Source of the DNA: Plantago elongata
Taxonomy: Eukaryota > Streptophyta > Magnoliopsida > Lamiales > Plantaginaceae
Direction: 5' to 3'
Length of the DNA stretch: 47,744 nt
NCBI GenBank assembly: GCA_036897095.1
Contig: JAYMSP010000543.1
Location: 1 to 47,744 of the forward strand
Below are positions 34,988 to 47,744 of the stretch, one piece after another. The notes under the pieces were generated by a model that did not search any database, was not told the origin of the DNA, and saw nothing but the letters and a program-made list of their open reading frames with translations. Each line of letters opens with the position of its first letter. Position 1 is the stretch's first letter. The translations under genes were made by a program, and so were the position numbers.

Positions 34988-37871
34988 CTATGCAACACCA
35001 ACAACATATGCGTTCCATGAGTTCTGCTGTGGGAAGCTTGTGGCCTCTTCATACTTCACATCTTTTTCAATCGACTGTCCATCCATATGCCTGATTTGGT
35101 CGCTGTCAGGCATATTTTGTATCCAAAAGTGAACAGAGCGAAATCCAGCCTCTTCCAAACAGTCCTTGACTTCAGGCAATGACCACCTGCAAAGGGGAGA
35201 GAGGGTGTCATGAGAATTTGTATATATAGAGAAAGTGCAACCGTGATTTATCAGTAACACTTACAATCTCCAGCTGTAGCTAAATGCATGTTGAATCTTT
35301 CTTTGGCTCTTGTGGAGATTGAAGTGAAGGCTAATTCTTGTTTTCCGCTGAATGATGTCAAATTCAGCTTGCTCCCACACATACTGAAACAGATGCATAT
35401 CAGGGAAATCAGAACGACTCAAAAACATAGTATCTCAGAAAAGATTTACGCCCAACATAACGATACCCTTCTAGCATAGATCTCAGACTTTGACAAGGAG
35501 TTGCTGAAAATAAGCAGTTCAGAAGTTCTACACTACTTGTGCAAATAGTATGATATTGGTGAATAATTATTGCTTCAACGATCCATTATTTGACACGGGA
35601 TCACAATTCACACATGTCGTACTTTATTGCGTGATTTTATCGGATAAGTGAATCAGGGGCCAGTATAATTATTAACTTCTATAAATTCTGCATTCCGAGA
35701 TCTTCCAATAACAGCAGCCTGTATCTCCAAATAGCTCTAAAACACAAAGAATCATGATCAAAATTCCAATGCCTCAAGATAACTTCTACATCAAACGATA
35801 GCAGACCTATAGTTAATGGGCGGAGTGTTTCGCCAAGCAAGTGCTTTCCAAAAGAACAAAAGGATAAAGAAAGACAAAATGAATAACTAGATAGAATACT
35901 TCCATAACCTTAATCTTTCAAGAATAAAATAGAACCTTTTCCAAATTTATGAAGTTCTTACAACAAGCTTATTTTCTTTATGGGAATCAAAGACCATCTC
36001 TTCCCAGAAAACACAAAAGAGCGAAACTGGCTAGAGAAGGGTTGAATTATATCAAGCATGATATTGAAGTGTAAAATATAGCAATCACGGGGACATTCAA
36101 CAGTCAACACTCAACGTGGAGCAAGTAACCAAACAATATTACTACAACTTCAACATGCACTATAATGTAGAGCTTCACGGGTGGGCAAAATCATACCGTA
36201 AAGTTGGGGAATCTCCTCTGCATCTTTAGCTTACCCTCCGAAGATGTGCCGCCATATAAATCCATCACAAATATACCACCTTTCCTGCTCAGAGAATTCA
36301 GTGCATGCTTGAAGTACAAAATCAGCTCTTTGCGGCTATGCAAACAGCAGCAACTGTAGTTAAACGCACAAACTATATCTCTATGAGGTAACGTAGTTTC
36401 TTTCATGTTTATAGTGTTCCCAGTTGTATTAGATGTTGTCCCCTGCATTGTAGAACTTTCAGGGTTTGCAATTGAATCTCCTTCATCATCTTCCAATGTG
36501 ATTTTCTGCATAACACCAAGATTAAAGTTGACCAGTTTTGATTCAAGGGGCTGCAGGACATTCCCGTGGAACAAGGAGATCCGCGTGCTGATATCAGCCC
36601 CAATTCTATTCACATTATTCTCCATACACCAATCGAGTGCTTCAAGATCCAAATCTAATCCAACAGCAGTTCGTATAGGGTCACCGTGAAGCCACTCCAC
36701 ACTGCCAGGTGCACAATATAAGAAGGATTACATCATTAATGGAAATTCTTGAAGAAGTTGCCTAAGATAAGCAATTATGAGCTCAGAGCTGGTCAATGGA
36801 CTGAATGCACATTGCCAATAAGTAGGTATGGTTATTTCTATGATACCATAGAATAATACCTATTCACTTTAATTACTTCACAGTTTTTCCTTAATATCTG
36901 GCCAGACATATACCAGCAGTCACTACATTCTTTCTGACATTCAATCCTATCACTAAATCAGGTATTGCCAATAACGGAAACACACAAAACCAATTGTTCA
37001 ACAACATCAACAAAAAATGATGACTTATACAAACTAATTGAATCTCTCAGTGTTTCAACAACCAAGCAAGCAGACTTAGAATCATTTTAACAATAGACAG
37101 TAAATCCAACTGAACATTCACACTATCAAATTTCTCCACATCCCACATCAGTAAATCCATTGAACATTCACACTATCAAAGTTCTTCCACATCCCACATC
37201 CCTCGCATTTGACAAGAATCGTAACAAAGATTCTAAGCTCCCTAAACAGTCACTAGTATGCACATAATACACTCACACCTCCTTGAACATGAAGATGATG
37301 TAGGTTTCATTATCCATTCAAGAATACTAATAAGTTTCTCCACACAGATGACAGAAATTCCATTCAAGAACACGAAAATAAGCGTTACTCTCACAGATGA
37401 TAAACGCTACTCTCATAGACAAACTGACACACCTCAAAAGTGCAGTACCACAGAAATCTTCCTGGAGATGAAGCGGAGCCCTTTCACCAACATAAATCAA
37501 GAAGAACTTCTTCAGATAGCTAATGTCCCCTTTTGGTGACTGCATTCAATTCACACACAACAAAAAATCAACTAAACTATAATAAACTGACCATTTCAAG
37601 AAAATTAATCAATAAAAAGGAATAGAAGGGTTAAGGGCACCTGGACAGATTGTTGATAAAGGGAGAATTTTGAAGGGATGTCATTGTTTGCAGTTGATTC
37701 TTTGTCATGGGTGTCTTCTTCTTCTTCTTGGGATTCTTGATCGGAATCACAGAGAGGAGCAGATGGAGTTGGTGGAAATTCCTGAAATGGGTCTTCGTGT
37801 CCAATGTAGGAGCTTCTTCTGCCGCCTCCTCTGCGGTGGTTCTGATTTTTTGTCTTGCCGTGCTTCCCCAT
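34988..37871 (-). CDS. Class I SAM-dependent methyltransferase, plant family of unknown substrate
   Basis: Five exons: 37871-37641, 37539-37433, 36701-36197, 35383-35265, 35186-34988. Phases close to 386 aa. The N-terminal 77 residues are basic, then acidic and Ser/Glu-rich (MGKHGKTKNQNHRRGGGRR, later ESQEEEEDTHDKES), and look disordered. The methyltransferase fold follows. SAM motif I is LQEDFCGTALLSVEW (about 102-116), then AVGLDLDLEAL, whose acidic residue at about 129-131 should bind the SAM ribose. Downstream are CAFNYSCCCLHSRKEL and GIFVMDLYGG, and near the C-terminus FRSVHFWIQNM. The DFCGT form resembles a family also found in bacteria. The methyl acceptor is unknown. Exon 2 is duplicated in inverted orientation at 38711-39644. 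Confidence 0.87.
37098..37199. repeat. 51-bp tandem duplication in methyltransferase intron 2
   Basis: Units 37098-37148 and 37149-37199 both run from cagtaaatcca, through tgaacattcacactatcaaa, to ccacatcccacat, with a few differences. Confidence 0.85.
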
Positions 37872-37929
37872 TTTTCTTCGCCGCCACTCAGCTGATGATG
37901 ATAATGGTATAAACTGAACTGACTATTCT

Positions 37930-38640
37930 GCAGGTTGAAGTTTTGAGCTTTAATATTTCTTGTTTGTTTCAAATGCTTTCAATAGTTTAACATATTTATA
38001 CTGAAATATATTACAAATTTTAGGGTCTATTGTTTTCAATTGTAATCGGTCCATTGATTTGGTCTAAAATACACTTTAAATGTCTCAATTTAAATTCTAT
38101 TTCAAACATAATTTCACCAAAATCTATGCAAATGTCCATTCAAATTCTATAACAATCAAACACCTTAGTGAATACAATGTTTTTTTATTATACATGAAAA
38201 TTTCATTTTTTCTATTTAAAATTTATAAATTTTTATTCAGTACATATGAATTTTTATTCAGGATTTATGAGTTTTTATTTTGTATTTGAATTTTTATTTA
38301 GGGTATTGGGTTTTAATGTAAATAAAATGAAATTTTTATATTTAATAGGAAATCGCTCTTTTTCCTAGACTATCTCGAAATATATACTCGGTTTTTTCTC
38401 CAAAAAAATTTAATCATTATAAATTGAATATAATTAATAAGTTGAATCAATATATAGTTAATTGTATAACATCAAATGTACAATTATATTGTATGTGCTA
38501 TAAATTTGTCGAATCAAAATTTTATAAGAAATTCTCTATTGGAATGAGATTGCGTGATCATCACACGTATTTGAATCATTATGGTTACCCGTTCTAACAA
38601 TCATGATGAAGAATTTACTACAAACAATGACATCACTCCA
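37930..38640 (+). repeat. Flank repeat, copy 1 (upstream of the methyltransferase)
   Basis: Starts gcaggttgaagttttgagct, passes agtttaacatatttatact, then after an interruption (38012-38376) continues with ataacatcaaatgtacaatt, gtgctataaattt and gagattgcgtgatcatcaca. The same ordered landmarks recur at 39863-40340 and 40371-41575. This copy adjoins the functional gene, so it may be the source. Confidence 0.7.
38012..38376. mobile_element. 365-bp insertion within flank repeat copy 1
   Basis: Aligned to copies 2 and 3, copy 1 carries 365 extra bases flanked by gaaatatat at 38003-38011 and 38377-38385, a possible 9-bp target duplication. The ends show no convincing inverted repeats. Part of its interior (ctaaaatacactt, aatttcaccaaaatc, caaatgtccatc-like) recurs at about 39690-39790. 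Confidence 0.45.
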
Positions 38641-38710
38641 AAGTTATCCCTTTATTAACAATTTGTCTTTTTCTTAGGATCATTTTTCTTTAGATGTTTA
38701 GATTTTATGT

Positions 38711-39644
38711 TGTGTTGTGTGTAAATTGAATGCAGTCACCAAAAATACTTTAGGTATCTTCTTGATGTAAATTTGTAAAAGGGCTCCTCTTCATCTCCAG
38801 GAAGATTTATGTGATATTGTACTTTTGAGGGGTTTATTTAACGTTGGAGTTCCCACTAGTTTACCTTATTTAAAAGTTGACAAGTATTAATTTATTTATT
38901 TTTTTTAATAAAAATTCAATAAAAGGTTAATTATAATTAATCATAATTAATTATTAGTGAGAGGGACTATATCAATATTAACTTGTATAATGAATTTATC
39001 TAGATAATTTATTTAGAGACGAATCTAAACTGTTAAGAAAAATAATCGATGTTTTTATTCAAAACAACCATGTTCTCAATATTGAAGATTTTTATATTAC
39101 AACAAGACTTATTTTATTAATAATATATATTTTAATTAATAACATAAGTGATTTTATTAGTATTATGGATCGTCTTTAGATAGAGACCATCGATCGTGAG
39201 AATTTATATTTTAATAAATCAACAATCATCTACTTAACATGTACCATTTGTTAGTTCCATTTTAAAATTGCCACAAGCATAATAACAAATTACTAATTAA
39301 GATTCACTAGTACAAATAGTATCAAGTGAATCTTCTTTATATCATACGAATTGAATCAAACTTGATGCAACAAGAATTTGAGCGGCAACTGGACTAATTA
39401 CTTCTAACTAATTATGACTAATCATGATTAATCTTTTATTGAATTTTTATTAAAAAATAATAAATAAATTGACACTTGTCAACTTTTAAATAACATAGAT
39501 TAGTGGGGAACCCCTAACATCAAATAAATCCTTTTGAGGTGTATCAATTTGTCTATGAAAATAGTGGTTATTTTCATGTTATTGAATGGAATTAATGTCA
39601 TATGTATGAAGACTTTGTTACAATTCTTAAATGGATAATGAAAC
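38711..39644 (+). pseudogene. Inverted partial copy of methyltransferase intron 1 / exon 2 / intron 2
   Basis: The sequence gtgtaaattgaatgcagtca, then ctcctcttcatctccaggaa and cttttgagg, matches exon 2 of the minus-strand gene (37539-37433) with its intron 1 acceptor. Exon-equivalent bases are 38736-38829. This copy reads on the plus strand, so it is inverted. It has lost about 13 bases of exon 2 and contains stops. After a 700-bp insertion (38831-39530) it resumes with intron 2 sequence (tgtatcaatttgtctatga, then ttattttcatgttattgaat and aatggataatgaaac, to 39644). Because intron sequence is included, it arose by DNA duplication rather than retroposition. The parent region is about 37303-37563. 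Confidence 0.88.
38831..39530. mobile_element. 700-bp non-autonomous TIR element (Mutator-like)
   Basis: Exactly 700 bp between two copies of cttttgagg (38822-38830 and 39531-39539), a perfect 9-bp target duplication. The left end begins ggtttatttaacgttggagt. The complement of the right end begins gatttatttgatgttagggg. The inverted repeats extend about 130 bp each (shared tatttaaaagttgacaagt, ttaataaaaattcaataaaa). Long TIRs with 9-bp duplications are characteristic of Mutator-like elements. The interior (about 38965-39395) has no coding capacity. Confidence 0.85.
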
Positions 39645-39862
39645 ATTTGGCTCGATATTTGAATACCCCCATTTGGCTCGATGAATAGTGATTTAACCTA
39701 AAATACACTTAAAATACCCTACTCAAATGTACATCCAAACACAATTTTCACCAAAATCCATCCAAATGTCCATCCGAACGTCCACTATTTGTTTTGCATC
39801 AATCATAGCCTTCACGTTAGTTGTGAGTGTATTATATGCATACTTGTCTTGCTGAGTATTTT

Positions 39863-40340
39863 GCAGCTTAAAATGTTGAGCTCCATTTTTTAATTCTTTT
39901 TTACTTTCCCTGCTTTCACTAAATTAAAATATTTATACCGAAATATATACTTAATCTCCTAAAAAACTTAACTATTATGAATGGAATATAACAAATAAGT
40001 TGATATATATAGTTGATTTTTATAACATCGTATTACAATTGTATGATTATATTGTACGTGCTATAAATTTACTAAATCGAAACTCATAAAAAGTGTCCTA
40101 TTGAAACAAGATTGCGTGATTATCACACTTTTAAATTATTATATATGATTTAAACATCGATGTTAATCGTTTAAGGTGAAATTTTTTATCTTGCTCGATA
40201 AATTTAAGATGTTTTAGTCGTAATAACTACCAAGTGAATACAATTATCTAACTCATTTAGTAGGTAAGGTTTGCCTAATGTGACGGGATGAAACTTTATT
40301 CATAAGAAATCTTTAGTCCGTAAGGCACTAGCCAATCCGC
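39863..40340 (+). repeat. Flank repeat, copy 2
   Basis: Starts gcagcttaaaatgttgagct. Shared landmarks are ttataccgaaatatatact, acaattgtatgattatattg, gtgctataaattta, aagtgtcctattg, gattgcgtgattatcacac, and, at the right, ggtttgcctaatgtgacggg. This copy is uninterrupted and serves as the reference for the other two. Confidence 0.72.
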
Positions 40341-40370
40341 TGATTATAATAATATATATATAGAAACTGT

Positions 40371-41575
40371 GCAGGTTAAAGTGTTGAGCTTCAGTATTTT
40401 TCTATATATGTATGTTTCCTTCCTTTCACTAGTTTAACATATTTACATAAAGTTGATTTTATAAAACATTATTATAATTGTATTATTATCGTATGTAATA
40501 TATATTTAGTAAATAAAAAACATCTTACAATTGTATGATTATATCGTATGTACTATAAATTTAACAAAATCGAAACTATGTGATATAAATTTAGTAAACT
40601 GAAACGGATAACAAGTGTCCTATGGAGTGAGATTGTGTGAATACACGTTGTATATCCAAACACCAATGCAAATCACCTAATGAGGTGAATTTTTTTTATC
40701 TAACTTAAATATAAGATGTTCAATTATAATAAGTATAAGGTGAATATGAGTATCTAATTCGTTTGTTGGCCTTAAGAATTAATGTGATAATAACAAAAAG
40801 TATATTTCCTTTCTAACGTTGAAGCCTGAGAGAAAAAAAAATATATGAACTGAATATACAGTGAATTATGAATCAAGAGAAAGCAAATACAACGTATCAG
40901 CTATTCAAGCCGTCACCTTCTTATTTATACTCAACCCTTATTTAGTTTGATTATATTAATCTGTCTGAGTCTTAATTAGTGAGAGTTTTTACAATAAGAA
41001 TTCTAAGATCTTATTAGCGTGTAGTGATAGGAGTTGGGATTGCTCCTTGGCACGAGCTACTAGTTTAGATGTGGATAGCTTAGACGGAGAAGGGGGGAGT
41101 ACAACCCTTATTAGTGTGTGGTGACAGGAGTTGTGATTGCTCCTTGGCACGAGCTACTTAGTTTAGATGTTGATAGCTTAGACGGAGCAAGAGGGAAGTA
41201 CAGGGGTTGTTGACTCCGAGTGATTGATGTTGTAATTGATCTATCAAGGATCTTAGTGGAATACCCAAGAATAAACGTTTGGGGAGTGGACATAGGCACT
41301 TTTATGGCCGAACCACTATAATTTTGGTTTGCATTTTAAATCTTTTTGCATTGCATTCTTTACTGCATTTAAGAACCATAACAAAAGCTTTCACTTATGT
41401 TCTGTTGCACGAAACTTTGCATCTTTCAGGCATCATTTAAAACAAAGTCAGAAAACCTTTTTCAAAGGGAATTTTATATAACATCGTTTCATAATTAAGG
41501 TTGCCTAACGTCACGGGATGAACCTTTGATTCATAATTAATCATTGACCCATACAACACTAGTCTAGTTCACCTC
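40371..41575 (+). repeat. Flank repeat, copy 3, split by a solo LTR
   Basis: Starts gcaggttaaagtgttgagct. Shared landmarks are acaattgtatgattatatcg, actataaatttaacaaaatc, aagtgtcctatgg and gagattgtgtga, up to tctaattcgtt. It is interrupted by the LTR at 40764-41483, then resumes tcataattaaggttgcctaa and cgtcacgggatgaa exactly where copy 2 continues. Confidence 0.75.
40764..41483 (+). mobile_element. Solo Copia LTR (720 bp)
   Basis: Begins TGTTGG and ends ATAACA. It is flanked by an exact 5-bp duplication tcgtt (40759-40763 and 41484-41488). The U5-like part reads ggggagtggacataggc, then cgaaccactata and a T-rich tail of gcattgcatt type, as in plant Ty1/Copia LTRs. There is no internal region, so it is a solo LTR left by recombination. 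A 97-bp unit is tandemly duplicated inside it (41011-41107 and 41108-41204, sharing attgctccttggcacgagct). Confidence 0.85.
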
Positions 41576-42236
41576 AATTTAGTTACTACAAATTCCTACC
41601 AACGCACTAATTGTACATATATGAAAAGGGTAGCGTTGACAGCTTGTATATTGCTTGATGATCAAAATGGAGTGGCCATTGGTATACATATATACACATC
41701 CACTTAAGGGAATGGTTGTGATCGTATTTATAAAATCTAGGTCCTTTTAATATATTCTTCGTATTTACAATCTTCTATGTAAACTAATACGATTTACAAA
41801 ACATTCTAGAGAACATCGAAACTTTCATGAATTTGAGCCTTAATAATATAATTTGGGGACTGATTGACATGCGACTTAAATGTCCCGATTTAAATGCCTG
41901 AATAATGATCGGAATTGTAGTGAGATTGTTAAAAATTGTGTTTGGTATAGAATTGTAATTGGATAGGGTATTATAGGTTTGTTATATAGGTAGAGAAAAA
42001 TATTGCTACTGTAGAGCCATCTTCGACATTTACATGGCATAACAAATACAAAATTTCAAGTAGAATTCAAATGGGCATTTACACGCTACTCATATATGGT
42101 CTTGGACCATGGCAATATACCAACATGACAATAAACGACCGTTTTAACTCAATTTACCACACAAAATCGTGTCCAACTTGAAACCTAGCAAAAATAAAAT
42201 CAATTGACTCAAAAGCTTTGATATTTTTCTTTTCCC
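41576..42236. other. VPS4 upstream region
   Basis: Non-coding AT-rich DNA leading to the VPS4/SKD1 promoter. I see no gene or defined element. Confidence 0.5.
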
Positions 42237-42238
42237 AA

Positions 42239-42247
42239 ATATAAAAG
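42239..42247 (+). promoter_or_regulatory. TATA box candidate of VPS4/SKD1
   Basis: The sequence atataaaag lies about 110 bases before the ATG. A (cat)n run at about 42280-42294 lies in the presumed leader. Confidence 0.4.
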
Positions 42248-42355
42248 ATTCAATTTTTCTACCCAAACTTCAGTATATTCATCATCATCATCATCGATCA
42301 ATCACCAGTATTTCCAGTTTCTTGGTCGAAGAAGAAAAGTTTATGATCGGAAACG

Positions 42356-45239
<2,884 letters not shown>

Positions 45240-46405
45240 GGAGCTTGAAATAGGTGCGCACATCCCTGCACATCCCTCTCAGGCACTTCGTTCTTCAGAT
45301 ATATGTTGTGTATTTACTGGTCGAACGCGGATTAGCTAAATGTAAAGGAGGGGAAACCCAATATCATAGGCAAGGGATGAGACTTATCTAGTCGCAAGTG
45401 TGTTTCAAAATTTATAATGTACAGATATCAATTTGCTGTCGGAAACATTGTCAATAGGCGAAGAATTGTATAAAGCCTCTTCCGTCAATTGTCTCTGCAA
45501 GAAGTTCAATCTTCAATTCGATATTGGGAGTATTGTAAAACTTGACTTGAGTTCGAACTCAATCGAGCCGAGCCTTTATCTATAAAATGTGAGTATTAAT
45601 GAACCTTTTCTAATAATAATAAATATTAATTTATTTAATAAATAAGTACTCTTGACGAACTATATCGAACTGAGCTCAAATCAGCTCAAAATATAAAGTA
45701 ATAGCTTATTAAACCGACTAGCATGACAACACTACATTGTAGATTTGAAGGTAACAGTCCAACAATGAATCGAAGGGTTCTGATCTATCCCACGTGTGCT
45801 GGCGTACGAAGTCCTTGTAAATCAATACCATAAAAGAAACATTTAAGCTTACGAATACGTGTAACATCTTAAATCACTTTAAACTCTGAAAATTTTATGG
45901 ACATGATCATTACTCCCAAGTTCTTTAAACGTAGTTTTAGTGAAGAACAGAGATAGACTAAAATGGGTGAAAACGATACGAAGTTCATGTTCTTGATATG
46001 TACTTCTATAAAACACTTTAAAAACGTGTACCGGCAAATGTCTACTATTAATCCAATCATATACTCATGAAGATGAGCAAGAACAGACTATTGTCTCTGG
46101 GCTTAGGAATGACTATTGAGCATGCGCAATGCATGATGAAAATGCATATGGAACACAAACATGCAATAAACACTACTTTTAACAAATTCGAGGTAGACAT
46201 CGATAGGGCAGGCAAAACAGAACATAAACCCTTCGATCATACAACCAAAAGATCCCTACTAAGATGACCATGCACAACAAAACATGCCACCACTGGAGCC
46301 GGTTTACACTTCTAGCCTTCTATTATAGCCTTTTAGCAGTCCTCCATCCACCTAGACATGCATCCTAACATACTCCCAAACACCTTCGTTCCCACTTGTC
46401 CATGC
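45240..46405. other. Convergent intergenic region (VPS4 / PARP3)
   Basis: The VPS4 3' UTR probably ends near 45540 and the PARP3 3' UTR lies to the right. There are only short chance open frames and no RNA or transposon ends that I can support. Confidence 0.5.
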
Positions 46406-47705
46406 CTACTCCTCTGTGTCATACACCACGTCCTTCTCTTCGAACTTGACAGAAACCAAGAACCTTATGCTAACCTACAAGATACGGGGTAAAAGAGTGG
46501 GGCTGGATATATTATTTTCAGAGGAGCTAAGAGTGTCATCAATGATCACAGGGAGAATTCAGTACCTGCTTTGGATCGTACACAGCATACTCATTGAACT
46601 CGAGAGGGCTGTCCTTGTGTTCAGACGGGACTAATTTACCACAGGGGACTTTGATGTCATCCTCCCAGACGAAATGTTCTGATTCATCTGTTTTCTTCTT
46701 GCCAAGACCCTTGACCCCCATTTTCTTCTGTTCAAGTGACTCTATGTCCTGCTTTGCAGGATGTGTAACTCTCATTAGATTAATCTACTGCAAACACCCA
46801 ACACTGGTCTGACTGCATATGATATAGCGCGTAAAGAATACACATGTATACCTCAGGTGCACTTGTCAGTTCTGTAATTTCTTCCCCCAAAGATGCAACA
46901 GCCAACACTAAAAAACCTTCTGGTCTATCTACTGCCGTGAAACCGTACCTGGCTGCTTCAGCTGCAGCATCTGAGCACACGATAGCTCTCCCAAACTGAA
47001 GAAATTACATAACCATTCATATATACTAATCTAAGGAGAAACAAATCACAAACGGTAAACCAATACAAGCACAGTGGTGTGAAGTTCGTTTCCTGCATTA
47101 TTGGTGGACAAGAGAATGTATGTGCTTAAAACTATTACCATGTAGCCGGGTACTGGCAAGTGACACACAGCAGGTAGGAACCCCTTTTGCAAGTGCCTCA
47201 GCAGATTGGAAGTTCGACTTCCTGAAATTAAAACATAACGAACTTCGTGATATCCCTGAAAAGAAAGAACTAGCTACCGATGATCTAGTTACTGATGCAC
47301 AAGACTCACCACACCACAACAAGACTTTGTTTGGCAGTTTCTTGATCTCATCAAGAGAGGGACAAGCACTTACTTCAACAGCAAAGACATCTTGAATTGA
47401 CACCCCGTAACTCTGAAAAGGACTCAGATTCGAGTTAATGATACATTTAGCTCACCAATGACATTATATCCATCATAAATTTGACGTAGACTTACAATTT
47501 CCCCAACTTTGACAGGTTCGTAAGTTTTCTCCAGATAATTGGATATCATCTTATAATCGTCTGTATCATGTTCCACTGGAGTAACTGCACATCCGAGTCT
47601 CTTGTACCTGTCGAAAAGTGGATCATCAAGGGTAGCTCCGGACATGTCCCCCACAAGATGGGATGCTGCTGTAATATCCCTTATAGTCTCGAACGCAGCT
47701 GCAGC
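46406..47705 (-). CDS. PARP3: Plant PARP3, C-terminal part (gene continues past the right edge)
   Basis: Member of the poly(ADP-ribose) polymerase family. Six C-terminal exons are visible: 47705-47496, 47412-47310, 47221-47139, 46995-46852, 46748-46566, 46474-46406, with phases closing to a TAG stop. The N-terminal part lies beyond the right edge. Visible parts are the end of the PARP regulatory domain (DDPLFDRYKRLGC, then DDYKMISNYLEKTYEPVKVG) and the catalytic domain (LLWCGSRTSNLLRHLQKGFL, VPGYMFGRAIVCSDAAAEAA, MGVKGLGKKKTDES, VPCGKLVPSEHKDSPLEFNE, YAVYDPKQ). Against the canonical H-Y-E triad, the His position is Cys (WCGS), the Tyr position is Val (AIVCSD) and the Glu is kept (FNEYAVYD). 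Poly-ADP-ribosylation is therefore doubtful. This pattern is known for plant PARP3. The last exon encodes VSIRFLVSVKFEEKDVVYDTEE. Confidence 0.93.
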
Positions 47706-47744
47706 CTGCATGTTGCAGTTTTAGTTAGTACTTAGCAAGCCCAA

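Noticed and set aside
47098..47403. Open frame of about 100 codons covering two PARP3 exons as one exon
   Set aside because: Reading through replaces the conserved WCGSRTSNLLRH sequence with unrelated residues. Splicing 47310 to 47221 restores it in frame.

Overview
This is nuclear DNA of a flowering plant, most likely a eudicot. All seven genes are intron-bearing or plant-type single-copy genes whose closest recognisable relatives are Arabidopsis-type proteins. Introns are AT-rich with GT-AG borders, and the spaces between genes hold LINE, SINE, LTR and MITE remains. I cannot fix the order or species. There is no operon, CRISPR array or prokaryotic signal. Exon borders below were placed by hand from splice sites, reading phase and protein-family continuity; in every gene the phases close.

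Layout. 1-1560: decayed LINE 3' end with an internal duplication. 2070-5440: pogo-like terminus, a GT/GC tract, and the 3' part of a Gypsy-type LTR carrying a nested SINE. 6134-10220 (-): fatty acyl-CoA reductase, 10 exons, 492 aa. 11349-11523: a second, older copy of the same SINE. 11790-21442 (+): LETM1-like protein, 18 exons, 878 aa, with one GC-AG intron. 23006-29754 (-): histone chaperone HIRA, 10 exons, 1072 aa, convergent with the LETM1-like gene. 31975-33150 (-): GT29 (sialyltransferase-like) Golgi glycosyltransferase resembling GALT29A, one exon. 34988-37871 (-): class I SAM-dependent methyltransferase, 5 exons, 386 aa. 37930-41575: a repeat-rich block made partly from this methyltransferase gene and its upstream flank. 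42356-45239 (+): SKD1/VPS4 AAA ATPase, 8 exons, 432 aa. 46406-47705 (-): 3' half of a plant PARP3 gene that runs off the right edge.

The genes do not form a pathway. They are housekeeping or conserved plant genes: lipid reduction, organelle membrane, chromatin assembly, arabinogalactan glycosylation, methylation, ESCRT recycling and a PARP-family protein. The least ordinary part is 37.9-41.6 kb. There, an inverted genomic copy of methyltransferase exon 2 with its flanking intron sequence has been split by a 700-bp terminal-inverted-repeat element with an exact 9-bp target duplication. Three diverged copies of the gene's upstream flank lie around it, one of them split by a 720-bp solo Copia LTR with an exact 5-bp target duplication. 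I found no convincing sign of a wholly new biological system.
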